A stretch of DNA of 64,000 bases, taken from assembly GCF_000417875.1 (NCBI RefSeq), contig NW_006920891.1, positions 82,987 to 146,986 on the forward strand, given 5' to 3'. The position numbers were made by a program, and so were the translations under genes. Below, piece after piece: positions 8,313 through 17,714 of this stretch. Numbering within the stretch: the first letter of the stretch is position 1; each line of letters opens with the position of its first letter. The notes below the pieces were generated by a model. The model saw only the letters and a list, made by a program, of their open reading frames with translations, made no database searches and was not told the DNA's origin. This stretch comes from Pseudozyma flocculosa PF-1 (lineage: Eukaryota > Basidiomycota > Ustilaginomycetes > Ustilaginales > Ustilaginaceae).

Positions 8313-10922
8313 ATGACCCTCGCAGTCATGTCCTCATCCGCCAGCGCCACCATGCAGCTCGCAGCATCGGCAACGGCGGCGGCAGCTGATCCCATGGCAT
8401 GGTCGACCGGCCGCTGGCTCTCGCTGTCCAGCCTCGACCTGCTCCTGCTGCCCCCGCTCCTCGTCCTCTGCCTCTTCCTCACCTTGCCTGCCTTACTCTC
8501 CCTCTTCGCAGCCAGGCCCACAAAAGGCAGCACTCGCTTCTCGCCCGCGCCCTCGGCCTTTGTGGTGCCCGCCTTCACCCGCCACGCCCGCTTCCTGCCC
8601 CGCGAATCGGCTCACCGCTTCAAGTACAACACCCTCTACCTCGCCGTCCGCCTCGACAGCCTCGAGAGCCACGCGATCGACACCGGCCACGCCTTCGCTT
8701 GGAAGGGCTCCCACTTTGATCCAGAATGGCAGGACGAGTCGCGCCTGGCCGCGGCCAAACTCGTCCGAAGCGGCAGCCGCAGCATCAGCGGAGCCTCGGA
8801 CACCGCCCCGGCTCCCAATAACGCCATCACCTCCATCGACGAGGAGGACGAGGATCTCGTCGAGCCTCCGCGGGCCGAGAAGCCCAGCCTGGAAGAGTGG
8901 AAGGCCAGCATGCGGCGCTCGGAGCGAAAGGAGCGGAGGAGCAAGGAGGAAAAGCGCCGAAAGGTCGACGCCACCACCTGGGCCATCACGGCGCTCCACC
9001 CGGAATCCTACCTCCGCAACGACTTCGACACAAAGCCCAGCGTCGATGCCGTCGGCAATGCTCTCGACAAAGAGGCCGCGCTGAGCTCGGCCCGCAAGGC
9101 GCAGTGGCTCCAGGGCTCGATCCTGCTCAAGCTCGCCTACGAGCTGCGGGAGCGCGGCTACCTCCGGCACGGCCCGCAGGACGAAACCGGGCTGGCGGGT
9201 ACAGAGGCCAAGTGGTCCCAGGAGTTGGGCCAGGTCTGGACGGTGACGATGCCGGCCGTGTTCGGCATCAAGGGCATCAACCCGCTCACTGTGCACTACT
9301 GCTACCGGCCGGTCAATGCGCTTGCGGCTGGCGTCACTCCGCCATCGAACAAGGGCGACGGCCCCCATCACGGCGATGGAGCGCTGGGCGACTTTTGGCT
9401 GGTGGTTCTCGAGGTACACAACACCTTCAACGAGCGTCACGTTTACATCCTCGAGGCGGGCGTAGGCGAGGACAAGCCACGGCAGTCGGACGCTGGCTCC
9501 ATCAGCGACAGCACCGATGAGGGCGGTCGACGCAGGGGCTACGACCATCAGTGGACGTTCCCGCGCTCCTTCCACGTTTCGCCCTTCAACGATCGCGGCG
9601 GCTACTACCGGCTCTTCCTGAGGGATCCCTTCCCTGGGCGCACGACGGCCGAACCATTCGTTCTGGGCATCCGCCTCCTGCTGCTCATCGAAGGCGGGAG
9701 CGAGGGCCAGGTCGAAGGCAACACGACACCCGCCAGCGCCTCCGTCACTGGCGGCCAGCACGCGCCGCCCCTTCTCCTCGAAAAGAAGCTCATGGCCTCG
9801 CTCGACTCCTACCCAGCCACGCACGACCGGCGCGTGCTGCCGCTGACGGCGCTGCACCTCTACATGGCACTGCTGCGCCAGCCGTTCGACCTTTTCCTCA
9901 CGTTTGCCCGCATCCTCTTCGAAGCGGGCAAGCTGCACTTCGCCAAGAAGCTCGACGCATTCGGAAGGCCGGACATGGTGCAGACGTGGGAAGGCCAGGA
10001 CGCGGTAGGCGCCCCGCAGCAGCATCAGCGCCAGCATCAGTGGGACGGACAGGGCATCCCGCCTCCCCTGAACCGGATCCAGCCGCATCGCAAGCTGGAG
10101 CAAGCATCCAACGAAGCCGCCAAGCCCGCCGGCGGGCTCCTCTACCCGGCTCAGGCAGCTGGCGAGACGGCCGCCAAGCGGTACCTCGAGCGATTTGCAC
10201 AGAGGCGCGTCGAAGAGCTTGGCCGTGGTCGAGACGGCGCAGCGTGGTCCTTCAAGGTGGTCAGTACCGACCCAGCCGATGACGGCATCAGCGTCGCTGC
10301 GCCCGACGTCGCAACGGACCACGCCGACAGTGGGACGACCACACGAGAGCTGGTCCTCTACACCCGATCCGGGAGCGTGTACACCGACCTGCTGCTCTTT
10401 CGAGACGCGCGGGTGGCACGGCTGGTGGGGTCGTTGGTGGGCAGGCGCTGGGGGGTCAATGACGTCGCGCTCTTTGAGACATTCTTCGGACGCGACAAGC
10501 TCCACCGCGCAGGCACGGGCAAGACCGCAAGGTGGATCGAACGGGTGCAGAGGAGGCATCTGCGCTGGTCCCTCGACTGCGCCATCGCTGCCGATCCATC
10601 GATCGGGGTCAGCGTGCAAGAGGCGGAAGGGGGTCTCTATGCCGCCCTCGACTCGTCGGAGCACACTTCGGCCGACACTGCCGCGCTTTGCGCCTCCGCC
10701 TTGGACCTCGATGCGGCCTCACCGACCTGGTCCGTCTTCACGACGGTGCTGCTGTCGCACCTGGCGGGTGTGGCCGAGGAGAGGGCGTTCCACTACCTGG
10801 GCGCGCGGTACGTGCGCGGCACCGAACCGTGGCTCGAGCTGCAGCGCGGTATTCGCCTCTTGCGCGACGGCGAGTCGGTCAAGGCGTCGTGGGATCTTGG
10901 ACTGGGCAGCGTACGGAGGTGA
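8313..10922 (+). CDS. DUF1365-domain membrane-anchored protein (869 aa)
   Basis: Large single-exon protein. A hydrophobic segment near residues 40-66 is a probable membrane anchor. DUF1365 begins at 'VVPAFTRHARFLPRESAHRFKY' (about 84-105) and continues, after an acidic/Lys-rich insertion, with 'FGIKGINPLTVHYCYRP', 'LEVHNTFNERHVYIL' and 'FHVSPFNDRGGYYRLFLRDPFPG', then a conserved 'ALLRQPFDLFLTFARILFEAGKLHF' helix. Bacterial DUF1365 genes lie beside cyclopropane-fatty-acid synthase-like genes, so a lipid role is suspected but unproven. The last ~280 residues match nothing I recognise. The open frame extends upstream to 8019, but ATG 8313 sits just before the hydrophobic segment and was preferred. 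Confidence 0.85.
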   Translation: MTLAVMSSSASATMQLAASATAAAADPMAWSTGRWLSLSSLDLLLLPPLLVLCLFLTLPALLSLFAARPTKGSTRFSPAPSAFVVPAFTRHARFLPRESAHRFKYNTLYLAVRLDSLESHAIDTGHAFAWKGSHFDPEWQDESRLAAAKLVRSGSRSISGASDTAPAPNNAITSIDEEDEDLVEPPRAEKPSLEEWKASMRRSERKERRSKEEKRRKVDATTWAITALHPESYLRNDFDTKPSVDAVGNALDKEAALSSARKAQWLQGSILLKLAYELRERGYLRHGPQDETGLAGTEAKWSQELGQVWTVTMPAVFGIKGINPLTVHYCYRPVNALAAGVTPPSNKGDGPHHGDGALGDFWLVVLEVHNTFNERHVYILEAGVGEDKPRQSDAGSISDSTDEGGRRRGYDHQWTFPRSFHVSPFNDRGGYYRLFLRDPFPGRTTAEPFVLGIRLLLLIEGGSEGQVEGNTTPASASVTGGQHAPPLLLEKKLMASLDSYPATHDRRVLPLTALHLYMALLRQPFDLFLTFARILFEAGKLHFAKKLDAFGRPDMVQTWEGQDAVGAPQQHQRQHQWDGQGIPPPLNRIQPHRKLEQASNEAAKPAGGLLYPAQAAGETAAKRYLERFAQRRVEELGRGRDGAAWSFKVVSTDPADDGISVAAPDVATDHADSGTTTRELVLYTRSGSVYTDLLLFRDARVARLVGSLVGRRWGVNDVALFETFFGRDKLHRAGTGKTARWIERVQRRHLRWSLDCAIAADPSIGVSVQEAEGGLYAALDSSEHTSADTAALCASALDLDAASPTWSVFTTVLLSHLAGVAEERAFHYLGARYVRGTEPWLELQRGIRLLRDGESVKASWDLGLGSVRR

Positions 10923-11404
10923 TCGGGAAGGAGGGCGCTATGTCGGCTTCTCCGATTGGCGAATCATAGGCAGCCGGCCGGCCAGGTGGCCACCTCGTCT
11001 CCCTTGCGCGGTTTGGGCCGCGCAAGCCACTCAGCCCTGAGACCTGGCCGGACCAGAGTAGGCACGGCCATAGGAAAGGGCTGCGCTGGGTGAGGAAGGG
11101 CAGGGCAGGTCCACGCGCGCAGGCTCGCCCACACGTCTGCCAGAACTTTGGCACTGGTTCATTTGGCGTCGTCCTGTCTTCTCTTCTCCCTACCACCACC
11201 ACCAACCCCTCTCGCCAACTGTCTGCGCCGTTGTCGTTTTCCTCTCGTTTTCCTCTCCCAGCCCGTCACCGTACCATTCCTCGATCCGAACCTCGTTCTT
11301 CCTCGCTTGTTGATACACGCCTCGCCTCCTGCCGCTATCGTCACCCGTCAGCATCAGTCGTCGGCTTGACGTTCCATCGCCTGCAGCGCTCACCCATCAG
11401 CGAT
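10923..11404. other. Intergenic, promoter of copy C
   Basis: 482 bp without a supported gene. Pyrimidine-rich sequence (about 11170-11280) precedes the copy C start, as is common for fungal promoters and 5' leaders. Confidence 0.5.
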
Positions 11405-14065
11405 ATGTCCGGCAACGAATCTAGCGTCGATGACGGGCAGACGGACGCCACTTCGACCAGCGAGTCGGGCCAAGTCGCTCGAGAGCAGGCCGGTTCGCTC
11501 TCCGAGCTGGGCAAGCTGATGGCCAGGGTTCAGCAGCAGCAGCAGGACCTCGCAAGCTTCACCTTTGGTGGTCTCGCCGACACGTTGCCGCCGCTTTCTA
11601 GCATCAGCGTCAACGGGTGCGGTCCGATCCCCCTCCCGCTCGTCGACCACGAGGACGCCAAACGACTCGCTGGTGTCTGCGAACGGGCGCCGTCACCGTG
11701 CGCAGCTTTTGCCGACGCTTCGGCTGGCAAACCCTGCCAGCTCGATGCGGGAAAGGTGACCGTCGACAACCAGGCGTGGCGCGACGGCCTCGCTGCCCTT
11801 GGCTCGCAGATCGCCGACAGGTTCGGCTTTGTCGACACGCCCCTCACGCTGCACCTCGACAAGTTTCTCTTTCACGAGGCCGGCGGTCCCTCTGGCAGCC
11901 TTTGTCGCACCAAATCCCGCGACGGCATGTTTGCCACGCTCGTCGTGCAGCTCCCCTCGATCCACAGCGGCGGCCAGCTGGCCGTATACAAGGGAGGCGA
12001 CTCGATGACGCACGACTTTGGCGCTGTAGCCGGCACGACCGCGTCCGGATGCCACTTTGCTGTCCACCACTCGGACCTCGAGCACGAGGTGCTGTCCGTG
12101 ACGCAGGGCTACCGTCTCCTGCTCGTCTATGCCGTCTGCTGGCCGGCGGATCGCGCCAGGTCGACGATCCCCTCCACCGTCGACGACGATGTCGTCTCGC
12201 AGATGGCGGCTTGCCTCTGGCATCTGAGCAAACAGGAGCGTCACTTCTACCTCTTCCTCGACCACGAGTACCCTGCCGAGCTCAGCACCGGTCAAGGCAA
12301 CACGGTCTTCAAGGGCGTCGACCATGAGCGCCTCGTGAGCCTGCGTGCCGCCAATACGCTGCTCTCGGAGGATCGCCGCTACGCATTCTTCGTGGCCAAG
12401 GCCCGGATTGACCGGAGATTTGTGTCCCACTCATATGGGGACGTGTCGTTGAGCAAAACGTGCGCGATCGCCTTTGCAGATTTGCAACACCTCGACGGAG
12501 GCACGCGCATCCCGGGAAACTGCAGTCCAGACAAGTACTTCGGCGACGAGGACATCCTCAACCCGGACGCCGAAACGCTCAAGGATCCCTGGGAGCGACG
12601 CCCAAAGGCGCAGGACGAGAACGGCGTGCACGAATCGGAACTTCCAGAGCGGTGGACCAAGAATGTCCTGATCGCGTGGCCAGACCGCGATTGGCACCGG
12701 CTTACGATAGCATGCGTGGGGGAGACCAACTACTTCTGCAACAACATCCTGGCCAGGCACATCCTCCCAGACGCCTCCCTGCGATCTTTCCTGGAGCTCA
12801 CAAAGAAGTTTCACGCCCCCACGGTACGTGAACTCAAGAGCAAGATGCGTCTCGAGAACCTATGCGTAATCGTCGTCCAGACACTCGTCAAGCGCCCGTT
12901 CAACCAGCAGCTGCTCGACCTCCTGTTGGACATCTACTCGATGACCGACATGCTCCAGTCCCCGTTTGCCGACAGGCGCGCCTTCCTCCCGCTGCTCATG
13001 TGGGAGGAAGCGAGGCCGACGGTACGGGTTCGCCTCTTTGACATGCTGTCCCCAGACCCGCTCCTCATCCTCACGGCGGTGGTACAGTGCAGAGAGGACG
13101 GAGCGCAGGACATGGCCGAGACGCTTATCAAGGTCCTGCTGCGTTCCGAACACGGCCTCGGACGTGGAGACCATGGTTTCAATTGCGCGAAGCCATTCAC
13201 GATACTCCGCTACGCACTGTCCGAGCCGAACGCCGCCGTCTGCGGAAACGTCGTGCAACGACTCCTCAACTCACCCGATGCCCGTCTTAGCTTCGAACCG
13301 GGCATGGACGCGCTCCTCGGGATCCGATCCGACTCTCCGGACGACTACAGCGAGGCGAAGCGCGATGCCATCCGTCCGTACGTCGAGCGCAGCCTCGCCT
13401 GGCTCCGAGAGGAGCGCGACGAGACCGCGCTGCCCAGGCCGGCGGAAGACTACTGGCGCTTCGATTCCGCCGACTTCTACCACGATGCCCGGGTCGAAGC
13501 TTTCCTCCGGGGACCCGAACGCACCATCACCATCTCGGGACTGGACGCAGCCGAGGCGCGGGACCTCGTCGCCAACTGCGAAGAGAGGATGCCCGTCGAA
13601 GCCGCGACGAACGTGGAGGCGTGGCGACGTCGTGGCTGGCGCCCGTTTTCGTTTACGACGGCGGCGACGTTCGAGGCGGACGACGGCAGGACGTCCTGCG
13701 TCACGCTCACCAAGACGGACCTGTACCCGCAGCAGCGTCAGCTCGGTCGATCCTGGAAGGTGAAGAGATTGGACAAGCAGCTGGCCGAGTGGGCGTCGCT
13801 GCTCGTGGTGTCCTCCCGTCCTCGAGCTAGCGCGGAGACGGTCCAGATCGAGGCCGAGGCCGAGCCGAATCGCGATGGCGTGCATGAGAAGGATGTCCAG
13901 CAAGCTCAGGGAGCATCGACGTTGCAGCCGAAGCCGGACGAGGGCAGCAAGCCCGCCGCTGCTCCCAGCTCTGCTCGCAGCAGAAGGGCCACATCGCCGC
14001 ACTCGCAGGACGGGGCGGATGAAGGACAAGAGCACCGAAGCAAGCGGATCAAGACGGACGAGTAG
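11405..14065 (+). CDS. 2OG-oxygenase paralogue C, HxD motif lost (886 aa)
   Basis: Intact 886-residue family member on the opposite strand to A and B, in a single exon from ATG 11405 to TAG 14065. It aligns with copy B from 'FTFGGLADTLPPL' (52-64) through the core to the C-terminal domain ('YWRFDSADFYHDARVEAFLRGPERT', 'LTKTDLYPQQRQ'). The segment that carries the iron-binding HRD in A and B reads 'GPSGSLCRTKSRDG' here: the His position is L166 and the Asp position R168. The distal H227 and R237 are retained. Two of the three iron ligands are therefore missing, and normal dioxygenase chemistry is not expected. The reading frame, flanking motifs and C-terminal domain are well kept, suggesting a pseudoenzyme under constraint, not a dead gene. 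An in-frame extension upstream to 11090 is unlikely to be coding. Confidence 0.85.
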   Translation: MSGNESSVDDGQTDATSTSESGQVAREQAGSLSELGKLMARVQQQQQDLASFTFGGLADTLPPLSSISVNGCGPIPLPLVDHEDAKRLAGVCERAPSPCAAFADASAGKPCQLDAGKVTVDNQAWRDGLAALGSQIADRFGFVDTPLTLHLDKFLFHEAGGPSGSLCRTKSRDGMFATLVVQLPSIHSGGQLAVYKGGDSMTHDFGAVAGTTASGCHFAVHHSDLEHEVLSVTQGYRLLLVYAVCWPADRARSTIPSTVDDDVVSQMAACLWHLSKQERHFYLFLDHEYPAELSTGQGNTVFKGVDHERLVSLRAANTLLSEDRRYAFFVAKARIDRRFVSHSYGDVSLSKTCAIAFADLQHLDGGTRIPGNCSPDKYFGDEDILNPDAETLKDPWERRPKAQDENGVHESELPERWTKNVLIAWPDRDWHRLTIACVGETNYFCNNILARHILPDASLRSFLELTKKFHAPTVRELKSKMRLENLCVIVVQTLVKRPFNQQLLDLLLDIYSMTDMLQSPFADRRAFLPLLMWEEARPTVRVRLFDMLSPDPLLILTAVVQCREDGAQDMAETLIKVLLRSEHGLGRGDHGFNCAKPFTILRYALSEPNAAVCGNVVQRLLNSPDARLSFEPGMDALLGIRSDSPDDYSEAKRDAIRPYVERSLAWLREERDETALPRPAEDYWRFDSADFYHDARVEAFLRGPERTITISGLDAAEARDLVANCEERMPVEAATNVEAWRRRGWRPFSFTTAATFEADDGRTSCVTLTKTDLYPQQRQLGRSWKVKRLDKQLAEWASLLVVSSRPRASAETVQIEAEAEPNRDGVHEKDVQQAQGASTLQPKPDEGSKPAAAPSSARSRRATSPHSQDGADEGQEHRSKRIKTDE

Positions 14066-15520
14066 GCCGAGCAGCCGCGCTCATCAGCCACGGCTCTCTC
14101 CGGCTTCTTCCTCCGACCCGATTCGGTGTGGATCGAGCTGGCGCGCCTTATCGAGAAGATGCAGAACACAGTGAAGGAAAGACGATCAAGAAGACGGCAT
14201 CGACGCGCGATGGGGGGCGCCAAGCGAAGAGAAGAAGGCGCACTGCGACGCCAAAGGCCAAGACGACCTCGAAAAAGTGAAGATTCAGCGACCAGCATCG
14301 ACGACGACGGTGCGGGACGATCCGTTCGAGAGCTGGTCCTCTCACGGCAACCAGAAAGGCACACGCGCGACAGACACCAGACAAAAACGACGACGGCGGG
14401 CCGTTTGTTCCTTTTGCAGAGCCGCGATGAACCAAGCTCGACCGAGCAGAAGAAGTACCAGGGCGATGGCGGACGCTGGCCGTCTGTCTGTGCCATCATG
14501 AAGCGATCTGTGAATCGAAGATGGGGGGCCATCGCATCGCGTGCCTCTTTGAGCTCTTGCGGTCGCCTCAGACCGGACTTGGGGCACCCAGCTACATACA
14601 TGATCCATGCGAAGGTCCCCCACCTCCCGCCCTTGCGGCAGCGACGCAGATGCCCATCCACCGTGACTCCGCGAGAGGGGAGCGGTACGTTCGCCGCGCA
14701 CTCGTATGGGCTCCGCTCTAGACGCATATGTGTGCCGCTGTCTGCTCCTTTGCGCTCGCCACTATCCATGCTTCCACCTCGCACGTCCTTGCGATATTCG
14801 GCGATCAAGCCGTGTCAGACCGCAGCAGCCGTTGGGCGCCGTCATCGTCATCGTCATCGTCATTGTCATTGTCATTGTCAGAATGACAGCTGCATTGCTT
14901 CCGACCCGCTCCGCAGCCGCTGTTCAGGTCGGCGTGTCGTCGAGGATGACCGGCAAGGAGCTTACCGTTGCTGACACGGCGGCTGTACCCCTCGCTACAT
15001 ACGTCAGGTGCTGAACGGTGCTGCATTACTTTCTCTTATTCTCCGAAGGATCGAAGATCAATGTGACGGGGAGGCTGCCCTCTGAACCACGAGTGGGAGG
15101 ACAGGGCCGCTCGCCAAGAGAATCATGTCTCTAGATCCGTGCGTACTCCTGCGGCTCGACAAAGTCAGCCGAAGTACTGCTGAACCTTGAACCATCCTGA
15201 CGCGGGTCTGAGCTGCTGCTACACTCTGGGCACTTCGATGTTGCACAGACGGCACGGGAAGGAGTGACGCCAAGAGGACACGGCGACGTTGTCTTGTCCT
15301 CCCTCGTCTTGGCATGTGTTGCGACAGACTAGCTCGAGCCGCCTTGACGCGGCCATCATCATCCTGGGGCCGTACGGCGCGATCCGCGCGCGCAAGTCCC
15401 ATCCTCGCTCGCTGCCGCACATCTGGCTTGCCAGAGCATGATCGCCGCGTTCTTGCTCTGCTTTCTCGCGACTGACGAAGAACGGGCGCTATTGGGCATG
15501 AAGGGGGGAGAGGGGGGAAG
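14066..15520. other. Gene-poor intergenic stretch after copy C
   Basis: No convincing coding sequence on either strand: the longest open frames are Arg-rich, overlap each other and lack motifs. Contains the GTCATC/GTCATT array listed separately. Confidence 0.5.
14841..14880. repeat. (GTCATC/T)n hexanucleotide tandem repeat
   Basis: About 40 bp of GTCATC units turning into GTCATT units. Non-coding; the His/Cys-rich frame crossing it is probably spurious. Confidence 0.9.
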
Positions 15521-15521
15521 G

Positions 15522-15953
15522 GATATAAGGTCCTGTCGCCATTTGATCCGACGTCGATCTTCACCGCTTCACTCCGTTACTCACACTCCCACCGTCTCAG
15601 TCCAGCCGTCAAGACCAAGTCCCAAGTTCCAGGGTCACCTTTCACGATCCGCGAGTTCCTCCAGGTCCAAACGACAAGAGAAGATGCACCCTCCCACCTC
15701 CTTCCTCCTCGTCCCCCCTCGTCCTCTTCCTCCTCGTTGCAATCTCGAGCAGTACAGGCGTACACGCCAAGCACCCGCAAGATCGCAAGCCAGCCAAGTG
15801 CAAGGGGGCCGGTGAACCTCCGCTCTACCCTACGCCGGCTCGACCTCAGACTACCCCGACGCCTTGATCACCCTCGATCGCGCGAGGCAGGAGGAAAGGG
15901 CGGCACCCCAGCTGCGCAATCTCAACATGCTCGTCCCGATCCTCGTTTGAGGC
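15522..15953 (+). pseudogene. Frame-disrupted locus for a small secreted peptide (candidate)
   Basis: A TATA-like GATATAAGG (15522-15530) precedes a long CT-rich leader and ATG 15684. The ATG frame soon becomes Arg/Pro-rich noise. A second frame, from about 15718, reads 'LVLFLLVAISSSTGVHA', a typical signal-peptide core with an Ala-X-Ala-like cleavage site, followed by a basic, Lys/Pro-rich segment. A third frame from about 15845 reads 'DYPDALITLDRARQEE' and ends at TGA near 15950. The ATG and signal frames differ by one base at a C6 run (15713-15718). This looks like a short secreted-protein gene broken by small indels, or by sequence error. No family is recognised. A real gene with very small introns is possible. 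Confidence 0.35.
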
Positions 15954-16169
15954 AGGTCAAGAGCTCGTCGTTCCCTATCGCCATATCTGCGAGAACGCGC
16001 CGATGCACAGGCGGAGCGGGAGCGGCAACGCTGCTTCGACATCTGTGAATCCCACCTCCTTTCCCCTCCTCCTCTGTACCCCCTACGGAACCCCATGTCC
16101 AACGCGCCTCGCCATGCTTCCTGAAAGGACCCACCCATACATTCCCCTCGTGCCCGCCTGCGGGGGTTA

Positions 16170-16989
16170 TCAATCAAAGACGATCTTCATGCCATAGTAC
16201 TGCACGTACCCGGCCACGATGGCGAGACCGATGCAGGTAGGCAGGAGTTCGAGGCGTACGGCGGCAAAGATGCACAGCGTCCCCAGCGGCGGCACGCGGC
16301 GCATCACGACGTCGTAGGGTGACTGCTCGTCGACGTGCGAAATTAGGGAGCAGTACCAGTGCGGATTATCAGCGACGACGTCGGTCAACAAGAGCTGGAT
16401 GCGGGGCGCGCGACCGGGCAGCGCACCTTGTTGACGATGTAGATGAGCGCCGGCGTGCATATGGTGAAGATGAGAAAGAGGAGGACTTGGAGTAGCACCT
16501 TGCGCTTTGATGTCAGGTCTGCGATTGCGGAACGCCGGTCACGGGCAGTCAGTCGGTCCGTCCGCTCAGCACCTCTACAGGTCAGGAAGGTGGTCGATGG
16601 GAGGAAACTTACTGTACCAGATGAAGAGCGCCAGCACTGCAGGTGTGGGAGGGCACGGATCGCCTGACTCGTCAGCCTCTCACTGCGTCACACATCCACC
16701 GCTTTTCCCTGGGGTGGTCGGGGCCAGCTGACTCACACGGCAGGGATCCGACGAGCCTGGCCATCTGGTCAAAGAAGCCGACGGTCTCGGCGTACTGCTG
16801 TCGTACGAGGATGTCGAGCAGGGTGTAGACGAAGCCAAAGGGCATGGTCCAGATGACGAGGTCGAGGGCGGATTCGAGCGCGGGCGACATGCCCCTGGCC
16901 TCCTGGTCGCGCATCAGCTTTTCCGCATCGTCGTCCGAGGCGTACTCAGCATCCGAGGGCTGGCCGTAGTCGTCTTGCGAGTCGTAGTC

Positions 16990-17020
<31 letters not shown>

Positions 17021-17382
17021 GTGGAAGCGGTCCACTCTGCTGCCGGACCCCCGGCCTGCCGTGGCCGTGGTGGTGCCCTCTGCCGAGGCTGTGATGTCGA
17101 CTTGCCGCCACTGCTGCTGCCGCTGCCGCTGCCGGTCTTTACGTCGCTCGGCCGCTTTTTGAGATCTTCGAGCTGTTTCTGCGCCTCTTGGAGCGTGATG
17201 TAGTCCTTTGGCAGGCCGAGCTTGTCGAGCACGCCCGTCTGGAAGAGGACCTGTTCGCGCTGGGCCGAGGTGAGCATCTCTGCCTCGTCGTCGTCGTCCG
17301 CCGCCGCGCCGGTGCCAGCGCTGCCGCCTGCGTGTGGAACATTGGAGACGTCTTCTGATACGATCTCGGTGATCTTGCCCAT
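16170..17382 (-). CDS. Fungal membrane protein of unknown function (DUF7719-like, 304 aa)
   Basis: Four exons: 17382..16737, 16636..16613, 16518..16427, 16322..16170. Introns are 100, 94 and 104 nt, all GT...AG, and the second exon is only 24 nt. The acidic, Asp-rich N-terminal half is probably cytosolic. The conserved C-terminal half begins with 'WTMPFGFVYTLLDILVRQQYAE', continues across the microexon as 'SLPLLALFIWYNLTSKRK', and ends with 'MRRVPPLGTLCIFAAVRLELLP' and a last hydrophobic helix; about four membrane segments in all. This pattern is what I remember of the fungal DUF7719 family; function unknown. The frame is open upstream to another ATG at 17508 (adding a His8 tract). ATG 17382 was preferred for its context (A at -3, G at +4). 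Confidence 0.8.
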
Positions 17383-17714
17383 CGTCGGTGCTGTTCCGTG
17401 TGGGTGGTCGTGAAAGTGGTGGTGGTGGTGGTGGTGGTGAGGTGCCAAGGCGAGGGCCCTTGGGACCCCTTTTTTCCGCGGCGTTTTCGGACGAGTTTTT
17501 GGCGGCATGCCTCCACTTTTATTTCTTCCTGCCTCGGAGACGCGCCGTTGCCGCACGGACCGCTGCCGCTGCCGCTGCCTCTGCCCCGCTCGCCACCATC
17601 AACCAAGTCGACCTGCTCTGCTGCGCAGGCTGCGGCGGTGATATCCTCGGACGACGTTGCGACTGGGCGCCCTCGCCCATACACCCCGCTACACTACGCT
17701 GCACCCGCACTGCG
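17383..17714. other. Intergenic between membrane protein and hydrolase genes
   Basis: Promoter region of the upstream minus-strand gene and 3' flank of the hydrolase gene. No separate gene seen. The (GTG)n tract near 17420 may be translated if the upstream start of the preceding gene is used. Confidence 0.45.

Noticed and set aside
8493..10664. 723-codon minus-strand ORF opposite the DUF1365 gene
   Set aside because: Antisense shadow; no recognisable domain, while the plus strand carries all DUF1365 motifs.
11617..12327. Frameshift explanation for the missing HxD in copy C
   Set aside because: The overlapping +1 frame has a His near this point but no H-x-D, and flanking conserved residues are all in the main frame.
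13906..14974. 300- and 282-codon ORFs on opposite strands after copy C
   Set aside because: Each overlaps the other or the 3' end of copy C, and the plus one crosses a hexanucleotide repeat. No motif.
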